Positions 13,701 through 27,300 of a stretch of DNA of 64,000 nucleotides are shown here, in pieces (the first letter of the stretch is position 1; each line of letters starts with the position of its first letter). The notes beneath the pieces were generated by a model. The model saw only the letters and a list, made by a program, of their open reading frames with translations. It made no database searches and was not told where the DNA came from. This DNA comes from Calliopum simillimum (Eukaryota > Arthropoda > Insecta > Diptera > Lauxaniidae), in the NCBI GenBank assembly GCA_951812925.1, contig OX638372.1:8618001-8682000 (forward strand), read 5' to 3'. Position numbers and translations under genes: made by a program.

Positions 13701-15895
13701 TAAAAAAATGGTCCGTAACTAGTACATTTCTTTACCGATCTTCATTTTCTGACATATTTTGGATAGATAGTAAATCTAGCTATAAGCACAACGTAAGTTT
13801 TCTGCTATATGGGAAAAACTACTATTTTTACTACTTTTTTAGTACTAAGATTAATAAAAGTTCTACATTCAAAACCATGGAATGGCTACTAAGTATGTGC
13901 TTAAAATGCTTGTGAACGAAAAAAGTGATTCCTAAAAAGACTAATTCAGTGACGCAAGGTTAAAAATTGAACGTTCAAAAGACAATTCAAATGTTAACAA
14001 AACAAAAAACACTTGGACCCATAAAACGTGATTACACTGTGGTTGAACTGAAAAGACTTGTGGCGATTTTTCGACATGTTATAGTTGACATAGAAAAGCC
14101 AGCTTTAGTTGTGACACAAGACATTTGATGTTATAGAATTTTCCATTCTCTGCATACTATAACACATCACTGTTCGTAAAGCATTTGGTAGAATTCATAT
14201 TGCATGTCCTACTCTCAAATGACCCTAATCAATAAATGCGTGCAAATGTGTCCTTCTCTCTTCTTTACGTCTGTCTGTTGGCCTGCTTTGGTGTGACTTA
14301 TTGATGTGTATATGAAATGACATGTGGTCCCATGTGATGTTCGTTTTTCTTTCCATTCATTCATCAATTTGATGCTTGTGATACTTCCTTTTGCTCCTTA
14401 CATAGCTCCTTCTTTCATTTGCACTAAAGAATTCCTTATTCTTCATTCGTTTAATTTCGTTTTATTCATTCGAATGACCGCAAAATGACATTTGGCACAA
14501 TGTGACCCAGTTTGTTGTTGTTTTTTTGCTCTCCAATTCAACTGTCTGATTGACCCTTTTACCATTTTCTTCTTCCTGTTCTTCCTATCTGTTAATCTTA
14601 CATGGATGATGAATGTTTTCTTTGCAAAATTTTCGACAAATAGTTTTTGACAATTGAATATTGAATTTATGAAGGAGGTAAGAGGTATCAGAAAAGGGGT
14701 TGTATACGAACTCTGTTGGCTTGTTATTGTTGTTGTAATTTTTCATTTGTCGGATAAGATGATAAAATTTGCTCCATTCATCAGTTTTTATTTTAATTTA
14801 AAGCTTTTAAGGGATTTTGTAATAAAATATTATTCCTACTCAAAACTGAAATGGAAAATTTGCAATATATCGGCTTAGTGTAGTTTCTTCTTCCTAAAGC
14901 CAGAATTTTATCTTTGAAAATAAAAACTTTTTATACTAATGACCCAATGTAGTCACTTGGTTACTGGAATATGAATTTTTCGAATAAACTTCGAAAAACT
15001 TTACAAAAACCAGTTTTGTTCCTAATTCACATATAGTGTGTATTGGCCCAAGGGGCAGAAAACTACTCCAACCGTAACTCAAAAACCGTTTAAGATATCC
15101 AAAAAATTCAAACGGATTTATCTTGTTTGGACTCAAATAAGCCTGTGTTCTAAAATTCTTGAGATAAGTTTCAACGAAATCAGGTACCGGGCCAATATGG
15201 AATAATGACGGATGTTGGGAAATTTTTTCAGTTTTTTATATTGGCTCTTTTGAGCTCTGATCGTTTACTCTTCACGTCTACCTCCCACACAATATTTCAA
15301 GAAGCCTATGTTATATTGAGGTTGACATGAATATTAACAGATCACGCCCAATTTCAATATCTATAAGACCATGATTCTAAGTAGTACCTATACCAAATAT
15401 CATGCATCTAGCGTGGCCGTAATCGTAATTTCAAGAAACAGATGGACATATTTACCAAAGTGCCAATGACTCAACAAGGCCGAGAATCAGAGCTGAGAAC
15501 CGGCCAATCCAGTCTGAGTTTTGAGATATTTGAGGATATTGACATGAAAAATTTTTATTTTTGAGGTTAGATACAGGCTGCAAATCAGTTGATTTTCGTA
15601 AACCTCTACGACGACAAATTTTGCCAACGTGTCATCTTCAAATTGCCATAATTAAAAAAAAAACATTTTGTACAGCGCCTTCTAAAAGCTCATTTTGAAG
15701 ATAAAGGGTTTTCCTTTATGATTGAATCAGAATTAAAAATTATAAAAATTTTGTACATACTGTTTCAAACCTCAACAAAAAACGTAGGTTCATAAAGAGA
15801 AAGTATAATACACAACATATAAATGGCAACAAAAACCAAGACTGGAAAGCCAAATCGGGCTCTAACCTCTAAAAGAACTTAATCGAAATCGTGTG
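10771..15895. other. Intergenic DNA, no gene recognised
   Basis: AT-rich. A 140-codon frame at 10620-11042 starts inside the foldback arm and shows no domain. 13540-13930 contains a repeat with paired AGTACTAAATTTAGTACT words that recurs near 27110-27330. 14150-14620 is less AT-rich and could be conserved noncoding sequence. 15000-15600 carries degenerate dispersed-repeat sequence. Confidence 0.4.
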
Positions 15896-16013
15896 GTTTT
15901 TATAACCTACACCCGTCTTTCCGTTAGTAATGCAGAGAAGGAGGCGCGGCAGATATAGAAAGGTATGTATATTCTTGATTAGTGTCACACCCTGAGTCGA
16001 TTTAGCAATGTCC

Positions 16014-16015
16014 GT

Positions 16016-16051
<36 letters not shown>

Positions 16052-16052
16052 G
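16014..16052. repeat. GGCT tetranucleotide microsatellite
   Basis: About eight to nine GGCT units followed by GGGT and AGGT variants, inside the DINE-like repeat. It makes a meaningless run of Pro-Ala-Ser-Gln on the minus strand. Confidence 0.9.
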
Positions 16053-16339
16053 TGGGTAGGTGGCTGAGTGTTGAAATACGCTTTTTGGGAAAGCTGAGCA
16101 AGATAACTCAATGAAATTTGGTACTCTGCCTCCGTCGTCAAAGTTAGCTCGTGGGATTGAAAATGAGCCTACCACCCATCCAAAAAATATATTCAAAATG
16201 CAATTTAAGGAGTATTTTTTACGAAAATGTAACTAAAATACACATTAATACTAAAAATGGTTAACGCAAGCTCTGGAAAAAAATTAGCCAAATTCGGACA
16301 AGAGGGCGTGACCCCTCCCATAAGCTTCAAAACGCTATA

Positions 16340-17747
16340 GGGTAAGTTGGCGTACATTTGACACTGGGGCACATTTGACTTTGCCATTTTCGGTGTGAAC
16401 ACGCCTTTCGAACCAAAAACCTGAAATGCAGAAACATAACTAATTAGAGTGGAATCAGCGTAATGTACTTTGGCAGATCTCTTTCAACTCCTCCCGGGCT
16501 TATATGTTTTTTTAACTTTTTGTGTTTTTTTTTTGTAATTTTTGGCATCTTGTTCGTAAGGGTTTTGCAAATAAAGTTGTATTGTTTTTTAAAAGTAGTT
16601 ATGCAAATTTGGTAGCACTAACCTTTATAATTAATAGAATAAAAGTATTTTTTATCAAAGTCAAATAGTTTGAATTTTAAAATATTTTTAATTCTTCAAG
16701 AGATTTTGGGGCACATTTGACTTTTGCCGAAGGGGCACATTTGACGTTCTCTAGACATATGTATTTGTGCATTTTATAAGATTTTTCTAGTTTTATCTTT
16801 TTAAAGATATGGTATGCCACTACAAAATGAAGACGAACAGAAGCAAAGGCGATGAAAAAAATTTAAATACGCTGTTTCTAATATCGGAAACCAACGAGAA
16901 ACCCCGACTTCCGACACAGAATCCATTTTATTTGATTTGATATAATTTGCTACTTTTGTTTTGCCCACAATACAAGATTTTTGAATAAATGCTTTCCAAC
17001 CTTTACCCCTTATTTCAATTTGAAAATCTTGATGGATGAATTGCCGATATAACATATTGACATCAAAATTCATCATGTATGCGAAGTTTTTACTAATAAT
17101 CAAATCAATTTGAAATACGTCCCGTCATGTGAAAGCGCCGCAGATATCTTGACAATGGTGTTACCCAAAATCCAGACCAAAGAAATTTCCAAGAAACTAG
17201 GTCTTATCTAATTTAACATTTTATGTTGATGTTTTCATTAAGGGTAGTGTTGAAAATTGTACTTTATATTGAAAACTTGTTTAATGTTTGATGTTTGCCT
17301 GACTTTGAGGAGTGCATTTGAGTTTAAACTACCAACTCCAACAAATCCAGCCTCAACTTCAAGTTCACGCACTAAATACGTATTTGACATCGACTTATAT
17401 GTAAAATAAGTCTTCGTTAATACAAACATACTTATTATTTGCATTTATATGAAAAAAATATATGTATTATTGTTTTGTTTAATGTTTTTGTGTTATTTTT
17501 TTCAGTGTCAAATGTGCCCCTTGCAATGTCAAATGTGCCCCGTACCAGGGGCACATTTGACAAAATGAGTTTTTTTGAAAAAATTTAAAAAAGGACTCTT
17601 AATGCAATTTTTTTAAAATTTTTTTTTCTTGGTTTTAATCTTAAATAATCAATGTTTCAGAAACAGTAAAGCGTATTAAGATCATGCAATAATTTTCAAA
17701 GATACAGGCCTTTGAAAATTTAGTGTCAAATGTGCCCCAGTCTCCCC
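16340..17747. mobile_element. TA-flanked transposon with reiterated subterminal 14-mers
   Basis: A 1,408-bp insert in a DINE-like unit. The unit normally reads GCTATACTGAAA; here it is split with TA on both sides, giving a TA target duplication. Ends are imperfect inverted repeats (GGGTAAGTTGG and, inverted, GGGGAGACTGG). The 14-mer GGGGCACATTTGAC occurs seven times: plus strand at 16366, 16708, 16732 and 17548; minus strand at 17507, 17528 and 17725. TA duplication fits Tc1/mariner or pogo types. No intact transposase was found; short frames inside (for example plus strand 17297-17400) are not identifiable. Confidence 0.8.
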
Positions 17748-18239
17748 TACTGAAAGCGTTTTTGATATATTCAACCAAATTTGACTCAGACACCAAAAAT
17801 TATAAATGAAAGCTTTTAACAAAAAATTGGGTGAAACTTAACAAGGGGGCGTGGCACCTCCCTTGTAAGCAGAAGTTTCAAAATGCTATACTGAAAGAGT
17901 TTTCTGAGATAATCCAACCAAATTTCACTCAAATACTAAAGACTATAAATGCAAAGTTTAAGCTACAACTAGACGTACTCGGACAAGAGGGCATGGCACC
18001 TCCTATAATAGCAAAAGCTTCAAAACGCTATACTGAAAACGTTTTTTGAGATAATCCAGCCAAATTGCACTCAGAACTAAAAGCTGTTAATGCAAGATGC
18101 AAGCTCTGAACAAAAACTGGGTGAACTCGGACAAGAGGGCGTGGCACCTCCTATATAAGAAAAATTTTCAAAATACTGCAGTGTAGGGTATTTATTTTTT
18201 GGCCAGGCCAAAAGTTACACCCTTGCTAGTTTAGCTTGA

Positions 18240-20483
18240 CATAGGCATTCGCTATGTATTGCAATTACAAATGACATTCCAAACGGAAATATAACGTGAC
18301 GCTACGCTTAAACAGCATTCCGTTTCATAGAGCCCCTAACTCAGATCAACCCTAATTTAATAATTTCGACTCTAAAAATTGACGTAGATCACACTGAAGA
18401 CCACTGGTCATAGGTCTGCCTGATGCTTAGAATAAAAAACTTTAGTTTCTAGTTCATTAAAAATAAAACATTTTTTTCCAGATAGATACATACGCTCAAA
18501 GTAAGCTTTAAAAACTAATGAAAATTGAAAAATTTTAATCCAGCAGATTAAGTGATTGATCATCTAATTGGGGTAGTTTACTATTATTCGTTCTTTTTGT
18601 GGATTATAAATAAAGTACAACAGTTTTATTACTTTTATTATATTATTTTATTTCAGTTTAACATTGATTCATATTTATGTGGTCTAAATTAATATATAAA
18701 TTATTTTACTGTTTTTTTATGATATTTCTTAGTCATAATTGCAGTAACGTGTTAGTACAATATGTGTAAGTACATAAGCTTAATTTTCACATGCGATTTT
18801 AATATATATTGTATTAATTAAATGTTTTTTTTTTTTTTGTTTCATAATTTTCATACATGGCATATGAAACTCTAAGCAATGATTTTTTTTTTAATTACTA
18901 AAAAATATTGAAATAAAATTTTTACAGAAATTGATGAAACACTTGTAAACTTAAAAATAACTTAAAATATGTAAGTATATATATTGCACTTTTCATGATA
19001 TATGTAGTTTCCGTTTTTATGTAAGTAAGTAAGACAGAGATCGTTAGGTATGAAGAACGCTTAAGTAAATTTGTTTTCCAAAAACAATACAAGTCAAATG
19101 AAATATATTTACGCATATCAATATGAATACTAATTATATACTATAGTAAAATATTTTTTTTTAATATTATATAAATTTAAATATTTATATGTAAGTATAT
19201 TTACAAAACAATCACATTTTTATTTCATTTACTTTATATACCTTCACACGTACTGTTTTTTTCACAAAGAAAACATAAAATATTTATTTATATATTTTTA
19301 ATTTAAGTTTTGACTAGAGTAATTTGATTACATAGATTAAAATTTTTTTTAAGAACTTTTAGTGTTACTATTTCGTGCTTGGAGTATTACAATAAATTTT
19401 TATTTCAAATATCAATAATATTGTTTTCTTGATATCTCTAAAGATAAAAAGAAATATTTAATTTTCATGTAAGTCACTAAACACTGCTATATTAATGCTT
19501 ATTATAAACATGTTTAATCTATTAATTATTATTCATTTAGTTTTAAAATATCGATTTTTTAAGTTTTTACTAAATTGACGTTACATTTTTTGTTTTTTCT
19601 TAAATTTTTTTTTTCTTCTTGTGAGTCTAAAAGTGTACTACTATTTATATAAGTTCATATATCTAATAATTTTATTCTATTATGAATACTAAATATTGAA
19701 TTATGTTATACCTGTCTCTTCGTTTTTTTTTTTTTTTTGTTTTTTAATTACTATTTTATTTATTTTAAAGATTTCACAGACAAAGTTATGCAGTCTATCG
19801 TTTTTGAAATGCTTATAACTCATAAACTCTGTCTTTGTTTTAATTTATTACATTTGCAAGGACTTTAAGTTCTTCATTTGAAAAAAGTTTTGTACAACTA
19901 CTTATGCGTTAGTAAGGAAATTTACATACTCGTATATATTTTAGTTTTAAATTTTGTAAAATTTTTTATACATATTTTTTTTTCGTTTCAATTTTGTTAT
20001 GCAACAATAGCCAAACCTGCAATAAATCTTAAATCCGCAAGGCGCAGACTTAGAATCGGCGAATTGTAGACCAGGCATGGATAAACATAATATATTGCAC
20101 TAACAATAATCAGCAGAAATAATTTGAAAGAATACTCACTGTGCTAAAAGTAAAATAAACAAATGCAAAATAAATTCTAGTGCACCTTGTGCCACTAAGC
20201 AAAGCCACTTTGAAGTCTCTGCACAAACCTAAAGATATGAGGAGAATTTGGCATGTGGTGAAACTAGATTTATGTTAAAAGCTTTCAGAATGCTGAGTCG
20301 AATGTTAAGCAGATCTATGGTGCTTACATTTAACCTTTACTAAAACTTGCAGATAACCGCTTTCCAAACTATAATTCAATAAAACTACTTAATATCCAAA
20401 ATTTATACTTTATACAAACACATATCTCTACCCTGGTACAAGAACCTACTCATATGCCATTGGTCATTGCACCCGATTGTGGT
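18240..20483 (-). other. AT-rich probable 3' UTR and downstream flank
   Basis: Directly below the stop codon; very AT-rich, with many T-runs and several polyadenylation words on the minus strand. No credible reading frame. The upper part is probably the 3' UTR of the zinc-finger gene; where it ends cannot be told from sequence alone. Confidence 0.45.
19844..19849 (-). terminator. Candidate polyadenylation signal AATAAA
   Basis: The first AATAAA on the minus strand below the stop codon, giving a 3' UTR of about 635 nt plus the cleavage distance. More AATAAA words follow at about 19750 and in 18600-19300, so longer 3' UTRs, common in fly neural genes, are equally possible. Confidence 0.35.
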
Positions 20484-21356
20484 TTATATAGGTGTTGGCA
20501 TTATCGCATAATCCTGATGCAAACTAGACTTCACACTATCGTAAACTGGACGCGCACTATCATCCGGCAGGGCATAAACATCCGGTGGCACACAAAGTGA
20601 TTGCAATTTCGAGATATACGAATCGAAATGTTCATGATGTGGATGATGTGCATAACCAGCCGGATGATGTACGGTATAGGGATGATGATGTGTTGCACCT
20701 GGATGTGGTGGTGGTGGTGGCCCCAACGAACTATGATGATGCGATGTCGTTAAATGATGTGCTGCTGCTGTACTACCATAAACGGATAGGCTATTGGAAG
20801 CTGCTATAGAAGCAGAAGGTAACGGACCTGGTGGTATCAGGGTGGGATGTGGGGATGTTGGCCCATAGGAGTGTTGATTGCTAGAAGATAGAGAACTACT
20901 GCTAGTGCTATTGGCAATTGAAGCATGATGACCGCCAATACTGTTGTGATTGCTCATTCCTAGTGTGGCGGATGCTATGCCGCTAGTCGAGGATGATGAC
21001 GGTGGTGGTGGTGGTGGTGGTGGCAGTCGTACATGTTCCAATAACGTAATAACATTATTTCGCAGACTTTCGTAGTAATTGTTCAGATGTGGTGCAGCTG
21101 TGGTTTGACTGATGCAACCGTTGCCAGTGTCATTGCTATCTATTGGTCCGATGTTGGTGTTGGTGTGCGACTGACCACTGTTTCCAGCAATGGAGCCATA
21201 TGTGGCGTTGGAGTTCGTATTTGCGGCGATACTGTCACCGTTGGTGATTGTGCTGCTGGAGGAGCTGCCGCCTGTTGCAAGAGATGCTGCTCCTCCAGTA
21301 GCGCTAGTCACCGCAGTGAGAGAACGCTGCTGATGAGTACTCAGCGGAGAAGCCTC
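20484..21356 (-). CDS. Coding exon 13: Pro/His-rich C-terminus with conserved tail, stop TAA
   Basis: Residues 1553-1842 after a CCTTAG acceptor in phase 0. It contains Ser/Thr/Asn-rich sequence, a hydrophobic [13 protein letters not shown] segment followed by a run of eight prolines, His-rich stretches, and the tail [15 protein letters not shown] with [18 protein letters not shown] near the end. The LLxxxRLP and FDSYxxKL elements correspond to the ADIQLP and FDAYVTTL elements of vertebrate MYT1L, so the true C-terminus is present. The intron before it is 10.6 kb, and a small exon missed there cannot be excluded. Confidence 0.92.
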   Translation of the reverse strand, partial: EASPLSTHQQRSLTAVTSATGGAASLATGGSSSSSTITNGDSIAANTNSNATYGSIAGNSGQSHTNTNIGPIDSNDTGNGCISQTTAAPHLNNYYESLRNNVITLLEHVRLPPPPPPPPSSSSTSGIASATLGMSNHNSIGGHHASIANSTSSSSLSSSNQHSYGPTSPHPTLIPPGPLPSASIAASNSLSVYGSTAAAHHLTTSHHHSSLGPPPPPHPGATHHHPYTVHHPAGYAHHPHHEHFDSYISKLQSLCVPPDVYALPDDSARPVYDSVKSSLHQDYAIMPTPI

Positions 21357-24300
21357 CTAAGGGAGATGGAAAAAGAGAAGTTGCGTTATTTACAATGAAT
21401 GCATTTAAAAAAGATAAGATAAGCTAAATCAAATAAACAAAATTTAACTCAGAAAAAGATATAACCAGTAGCTAGAACTTAAACAAATCTATTCAATTAC
21501 ACTCCCTTGCATAATCCTCGATAATTTCTTAAATAACTATACGCTTCTAAAGGCTTTGAAGAATATGATAAGAATGTGGGTTACTTAGTTTTGCGATAGT
21601 CGATTTTGCTGTCTATGTGCGTAAATAATTACAAAAGATAATGCTTGAATCTATCTGGTGTCTTGAAACCGTATGGAGTGAGCTTTTGCTCGATTAACCT
21701 TAAAAAAGTTACCTACCCGGGGCTTGCATAAAGGTCTAGACTACAAAATCCGTGGTTTTTGACAATTTGTTCAACTTATCTGAAAAATCACGAAATTATT
21801 GATAGTAGCTCATCCAAAATCATTTGAAATGGTTAATTTCCTACATTTTTACTCTTTTTCTTATTGCTCTACTGTGAAAAGTTTGCACTCTGGAAATCCC
21901 AGAAGTTGATACTCTTATACCTATAGTACGTAGGGGATTAATTTTTAACCTTGGAAAAAAGATTTAATTGAAAAACTCAAGCAAAATAGATTTCCTACAT
22001 TTACACTAGACAACAGCCAAAATGTAACATTTAGCAGACCATATTTTCTTAACCAATTTGAGGTCGCTGAGTCCGAAAATCCCATTTATTTTTTTTTTCC
22101 TAGGGGCCGTTCTCAAGATAATCGACCTTTTCGATTTTTGAGGTTATACCTCCATTTTTTCGAACATATTTTGAGAAACCCAATTTCGATCGAATATGTT
22201 TTTACACAGTTATAAAGAAAAATTCTTAAGCTTTCAATGAGTGTACCAATAACTAAAATCCAATTCAAATTAGCTGAGTTATAGCAACGAAAGGTTTATT
22301 TTTATAGTAGTTTTTTCCACTTTTTCGTGTTTAAGCCAAATTAAACACGATTTTTTTGCCAGCAGCTTATATAAATATATATTTGTTATATTTTAGTTCA
22401 ATAGTGCATTTAATTGCAAATATTTATAGTTAAATTTTTGCGGATCATTTTTTAAAAAATAATTCGATTTCGCAAAAACTGAACTATAAATATTTGAAAT
22501 TAAATACACTATTGAACTAAAATATAACAAATATATATTTGTATAAGCTGCTGGCAAAAAAATCGTGTTTAATTTGGCTTAAACACGAAAAAGTGTAAAA
22601 AACTACTATAAAAATTAACTTTTCGTTGCTATAACTCTGCCAATTTGAATTGGATCTTAGATATTGATACACTTATTGGAAGTTTAAGAATTTTTCTTTA
22701 TAATATGTGCAAAAACATATTCGATCGAAATTGGGTTTCTCAAAATATGTTCGAAAAAATGGAGGTATAACCTCAAAAATCGAAAAGGTCGATTATCTTG
22801 AGAACGGCCCCAAGGAAAAAAAATAAATGCGATTTTCGGACTCAGCAACCTCAAATTAGGAAATATGGTCTGCAAAATGTTACACACACTTATTAATTAT
22901 TTGTAATGTAGTGTTATTGGTGTCCGAAATATCTGAGAAATTCTTGGAACTTGAGTTATAGCAAAAAAAAAAAAAAAAACATTTTCAGATTCGAAAAATT
23001 TCCACATCTTCCAGGCAAACCTTTCACTCCAGAGCAATGAGAAAAAACTTTAAGTGTAAAAAATTAATTTTCCTAAAAGATTTTGGATGAATTACTGCCA
23101 TTTATTTCGTGGGATTTGAGACAAAAAAGTTTTATAAAACAGTGACTATTGTCATTTAGACCAAGGATGTCAGCGTAAAACAAAAGTGAGCCAGTTTTGG
23201 CTTGCCTACAACATGTGACTATTGCAGTTCCGAGAAATAAGCAAAATATTGAAATATTGTGGTTGTTGCAGATGAGCCAAAATTCTGATGTAACTACACT
23301 CAATGATCTTAAAACGTTGACTTTCTTGGCTTAAACCTTCAGTGGTTTTGATCCAAATTAGGTATGCAGCCTTTCTTTCAAAACCTAACTCGAAGGCAAT
23401 TTTTGATGCATCAATGTTTTTAAAAATTTGCAGCACCCTAGTAAAAGTACATATAATTTTACGTGTTAAATTATATTCTTCGGGTAGAATGACATACCGA
23501 ATTTTGAAAAAAGAGGGCTAAGTATTCCAAAAAGAAAATGTCACTTCAAGTACATTATATGCAACGTTGAGAACATCTTTGTAAGCATCAACTTTTTACG
23601 CCAATTCCACAGTAATCATCGTATTACTTTTATTATTAAGACTTGAACCAAATCCACCTTTGAACAAATCCCAACAACAATTAAATTGTGCCATCATATT
23701 TCGATATAATGCTGCCTGCCTGCCAGCGCAACATTTAATAAAACATCAAATTAAATTAAATTTAATTTAATTGAATTCCCCTAATGAAAAAGTTTCCTCT
23801 TAAACGCTGGAAGACGCACGTAGTACTTAGGTGGGTAGAAGCATATAGTAACTTCTTTATATTTATATGGACGGCGATGAATCGGGACGCATAACAACGG
23901 TCGGACATGTCTTTGAACAGCACCTACACCAAATACAAAAATGATGTAGAAAAATTTTTTCCTTCTATCTAGGTACATAAATAGTAGTGCTATCCCACAT
24001 CAACCAAGGCAAATACAGAAAAAATACAATCTCTGAAAAGAAAGAAAAAAATGCAAAGAAATGAAAAAAAAAATCCAAAAAAAAAGAAATATAACGCTAA
24101 AAGAAAAAAGAAAAAAATGAACGCAAAAACTGCTACGCCCCAAGCAGAACCACCCGCCCCCATTTGTATATACAATGTACAAGAAAAAAGTGGATTCCAG
24201 AAAAAAACGAAAGAAAAAAAATCAAAAGGTGCTCTTTTTGGTTGGTCCCAATGGGGGGGTTGTTATATACAACGTAACAGTAAATGCTGTACACACACAC

Positions 24301-27300
24301 AATCAAACAAATGTATAACATGCTTGGGTTGGTTGACTAAATGTTGGCGCCTCTTTAGGTTTCACTACACACATACAAATACATATACATAACGTGTGTG
24401 TGTATATGTAAGTGTATACACCACAAGGGAGGCTAAAAGGTTATTTGAATCAACGTAACACAATACAACAACAAAATCCCATGCGATTTCTACGCCCCAC
24501 CACCAATTGGGAGGGGGGGTTTGAAGTTGGCGTTCAGTGAAAATGAAATGCGATTTGTTGTTTCCTTTTGTGGTGGGTGGGAGATGTAGTAGAGAAAATC
24601 GCCCTAAGATTTTTTTGGTTTTTTCAACTTTTTTATTTTTTATTTTTATTTGTTTTTTTTTTCTGCGCTCACTTCCAGCGGTATGGCTGCTTACATGTTT
24701 GTCACACTTGTTGTTGTTGTTACAACATGGGGCATGGGGAAACTTTGGTGAACATTTTTCATTCTCCTTTCGTATCAATTCCATTGCATTATGCGCATGG
24801 ATCGCTGTGGGCCCTACCAAAAATGTATTAGGGGTTGTTTATTGGAATTGTATGAACAGTGGATGCAGCAGCTATGTACGTGAATGCATCGTTGGTTGCA
24901 TCCCGTAGAGGAATTGGTTAAAGGTTTGGTCTAACGTTGTTATTGTTGTTGTTATTCCCTTCATTTGAGACTTTGGGGATTTCAGCTGATGCGCCATTTT
25001 GTAGTAAGTTTTTCTGCTATATTCTTCTTCTATGCAAGGCTAAGCATTGAATTTAAATCATAATCAATATATCTTTATGGTATTTGAAAAATTTGTTTTG
25101 ATCAAGCAAATGGAAATTTACATTTAACTTATAATTTTGTAATACAAATACTGAGCCTAAAGCATCAAATCATTATTTTTTTATGAATGTAATTTATTCC
25201 AATGTATCCGAATAAGAAGTAGAAAAAAAGGAAATAAATTAAGACTGCATCGTTAAAATAAGGTTCGATTTGACTTCTGGAATCAGTATCTGCTTCCAAC
25301 GAATTCATTGAAAGTGATATCAAAATGTACTAAACCGAATGGGTACGGTAATAGTAAACATAATTCGAGTTCGAAAAAATCGATGATCATATGTATTTTT
25401 ACGGTTTGTCCATAGTTCTCAGATGTTCGGGCTTAAAAATTAACAACATATTCCACAAAAAATTTCCAAAATGTACAATATGTAACTTTTTCTATAACTA
25501 TGCTGTTATACCTTCAAAATGGTGAAGAAATTAGCAATTGAACATTTGTTAAAATTATTAAACACTTTTCTGCACTTTTTTCAGATATCTGTTAATGGTA
25601 AATAGGCCAAAAAATACGTGAATTTGGACATTTTTGCATACAGTCTTGAAACCTAATTTTTTGCGTATAGTTTTCAAACCTAAATATCTCAAAAAGCAGA
25701 TCCAAACCGTAAATATTACTTATATCATCATAGTATGGGTAATGGGTGTTTACTAATCAAGACCCATCAATGTTATATGTGTAAAACGAATAAGGGTGTT
25801 ACCTTTGGCCTGGCCAAACATTAAATACCCTACACTATAGTATTTTGAAAATTTTGCTTATACGGGATATGCCACGACCACTTCTCCGAATTCTCATAGC
25901 TATTGCTCAAATCTTGTACTAACTTTTCTCAGTGTCTAAGGACAGTATAGCATTTTGGATCTTTTACTTATATGGGGGGTACCACAACCTCTTGTCCGAA
26001 TTTGTTCAGTTATTGCTCAGAGCATGCATTAACTGTTCTTAGTGAGTAAAATTTGGTTCGATTATCTCACAAAAACGCTTTCAGCATAACATTTTGAAAC
26101 TTTTTCTTATGTGGGAGTTGCCACGCCTTCTTGTCTGAGTTTGCCTTGTTTATGGTCAGAGTTTTCAGTTACTGTCCTTAGTTTTTGAGTGAAATTTTGT
26201 TGGATTATCTGGAAAAACGCTTTCAGTATAACATTTTGAAACTTTTTCTTAAATGGATGGTGCTATGCACTTTGGTCAAGTTCGCCTATTTATTGCTCAA
26301 AGCGTGAGATTACCGTCCCTAGTATTTATGTGCATTTTGGTAGCATTGTCGTGAAAAATACTCATAAAGTTACATTTTGAATATATTTTTTGTATGGGCG
26401 CTAGACGTGTCCGTTGACCGATTTTGCTTGTTTTCAATCCTACGAGCTAACTTTTACGACGAAGCAACTGCGCTTAATTTCATCGAAATATCTTGGTTAG
26501 TTTTCATGTGAAAAATATTTAAACGTACAAAAAGACACCCAGCTAATCAGACAGACGGACATGGCTATATCGACTCAAGAGTTGACGCTGATCAGCAATA
26601 TATACATATTTCCATACCTGCTACGCCCCTTCTCTGCGTTACAAACGGAAGGACAAAGTTAATATATGATGTCTTTTCGACATTTCAAAGTTTTTTTGTG
26701 ATTTTTGTATGTTTTACAGAAAATAACAAAAGTTGTTTCACTGAAACTACAGTTACTTTTGAAAAAAACATCAGATCGTCATAAACAGTTACCTTTAGAA
26801 GGTTGGTACTTCCTAAAAAATATAATTTTGTTGCGCTATCTATGTGTCAGGCGAACAGCCGATGTAATTGTCAACAAGATGTAATTTTTTTATTTTTAGA
26901 TGGACATATTTCTTTAAAACTATGTTTGTTTGGAAGATCAATGTTTCAGTCATAATGTCGGAATTTTTTAGGCTCTAGATCATAAAGTGATATTTATGAA
27001 TATATTTTCGAAGAACTAATTCTCATCAAGTCGTTTTGTATTACCAAAGACTTTCCTTCAGAAGAAGTTAAGCATAGCTTTACCGATTTTCATGCTCATA
27101 TCATTTTTGGAAATGTATTGAATAAGGCTACAGGCATTTTCTACTAGGCACAAAGTGCCAAATTTAGTACTATTTTGGTACTAAAAATATCTAAAACACT
27201 AACCAACGCCCCTTTTTTGCTTTTCTAAAGTATAATTTTATAGAATGATAGAAAAAAAACCTTCCATTCTTGCCAAAAAATACCAAATTTAGTACAAGCT

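Larger units (their letters stand above)
15898..18215 (+). mobile_element. DINE-like composite repeat with internal tandem units, copy A
   Basis: One end holds a CGTCTTTCCGTTAGTAATGC motif and a GAGTCGATTTAGCAATGTCC motif next to a GGCT microsatellite; the body holds units of about 150 bases containing ACTCGGACAAGAGGGC and GGCACCTCC; the other end reads GGGTATTTATTTTTTGGCCA. An inverted copy lies at 25800-26665. The end-plus-tandem-unit layout resembles DINE/Helitron-derived repeats of flies. It is interrupted by a transposon at 16340-17747. Confidence 0.7.

Noticed and set aside
16002..16196. Pro-Ala-Ser-Gln repeat frame on the minus strand
   Set aside because: Translation of the GGCT microsatellite in a dispersed repeat.
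20585..21398. Plus-strand frames of 74 and 103 codons
   Set aside because: Antisense to the last coding exon, which has clear family homology on the minus strand.
24051..24908. Frames of 113, 123 and 151 codons on both strands
   Set aside because: Built from A-rich, T-rich and CA-type low-complexity sequence; overlapping frames on both strands with no domain.
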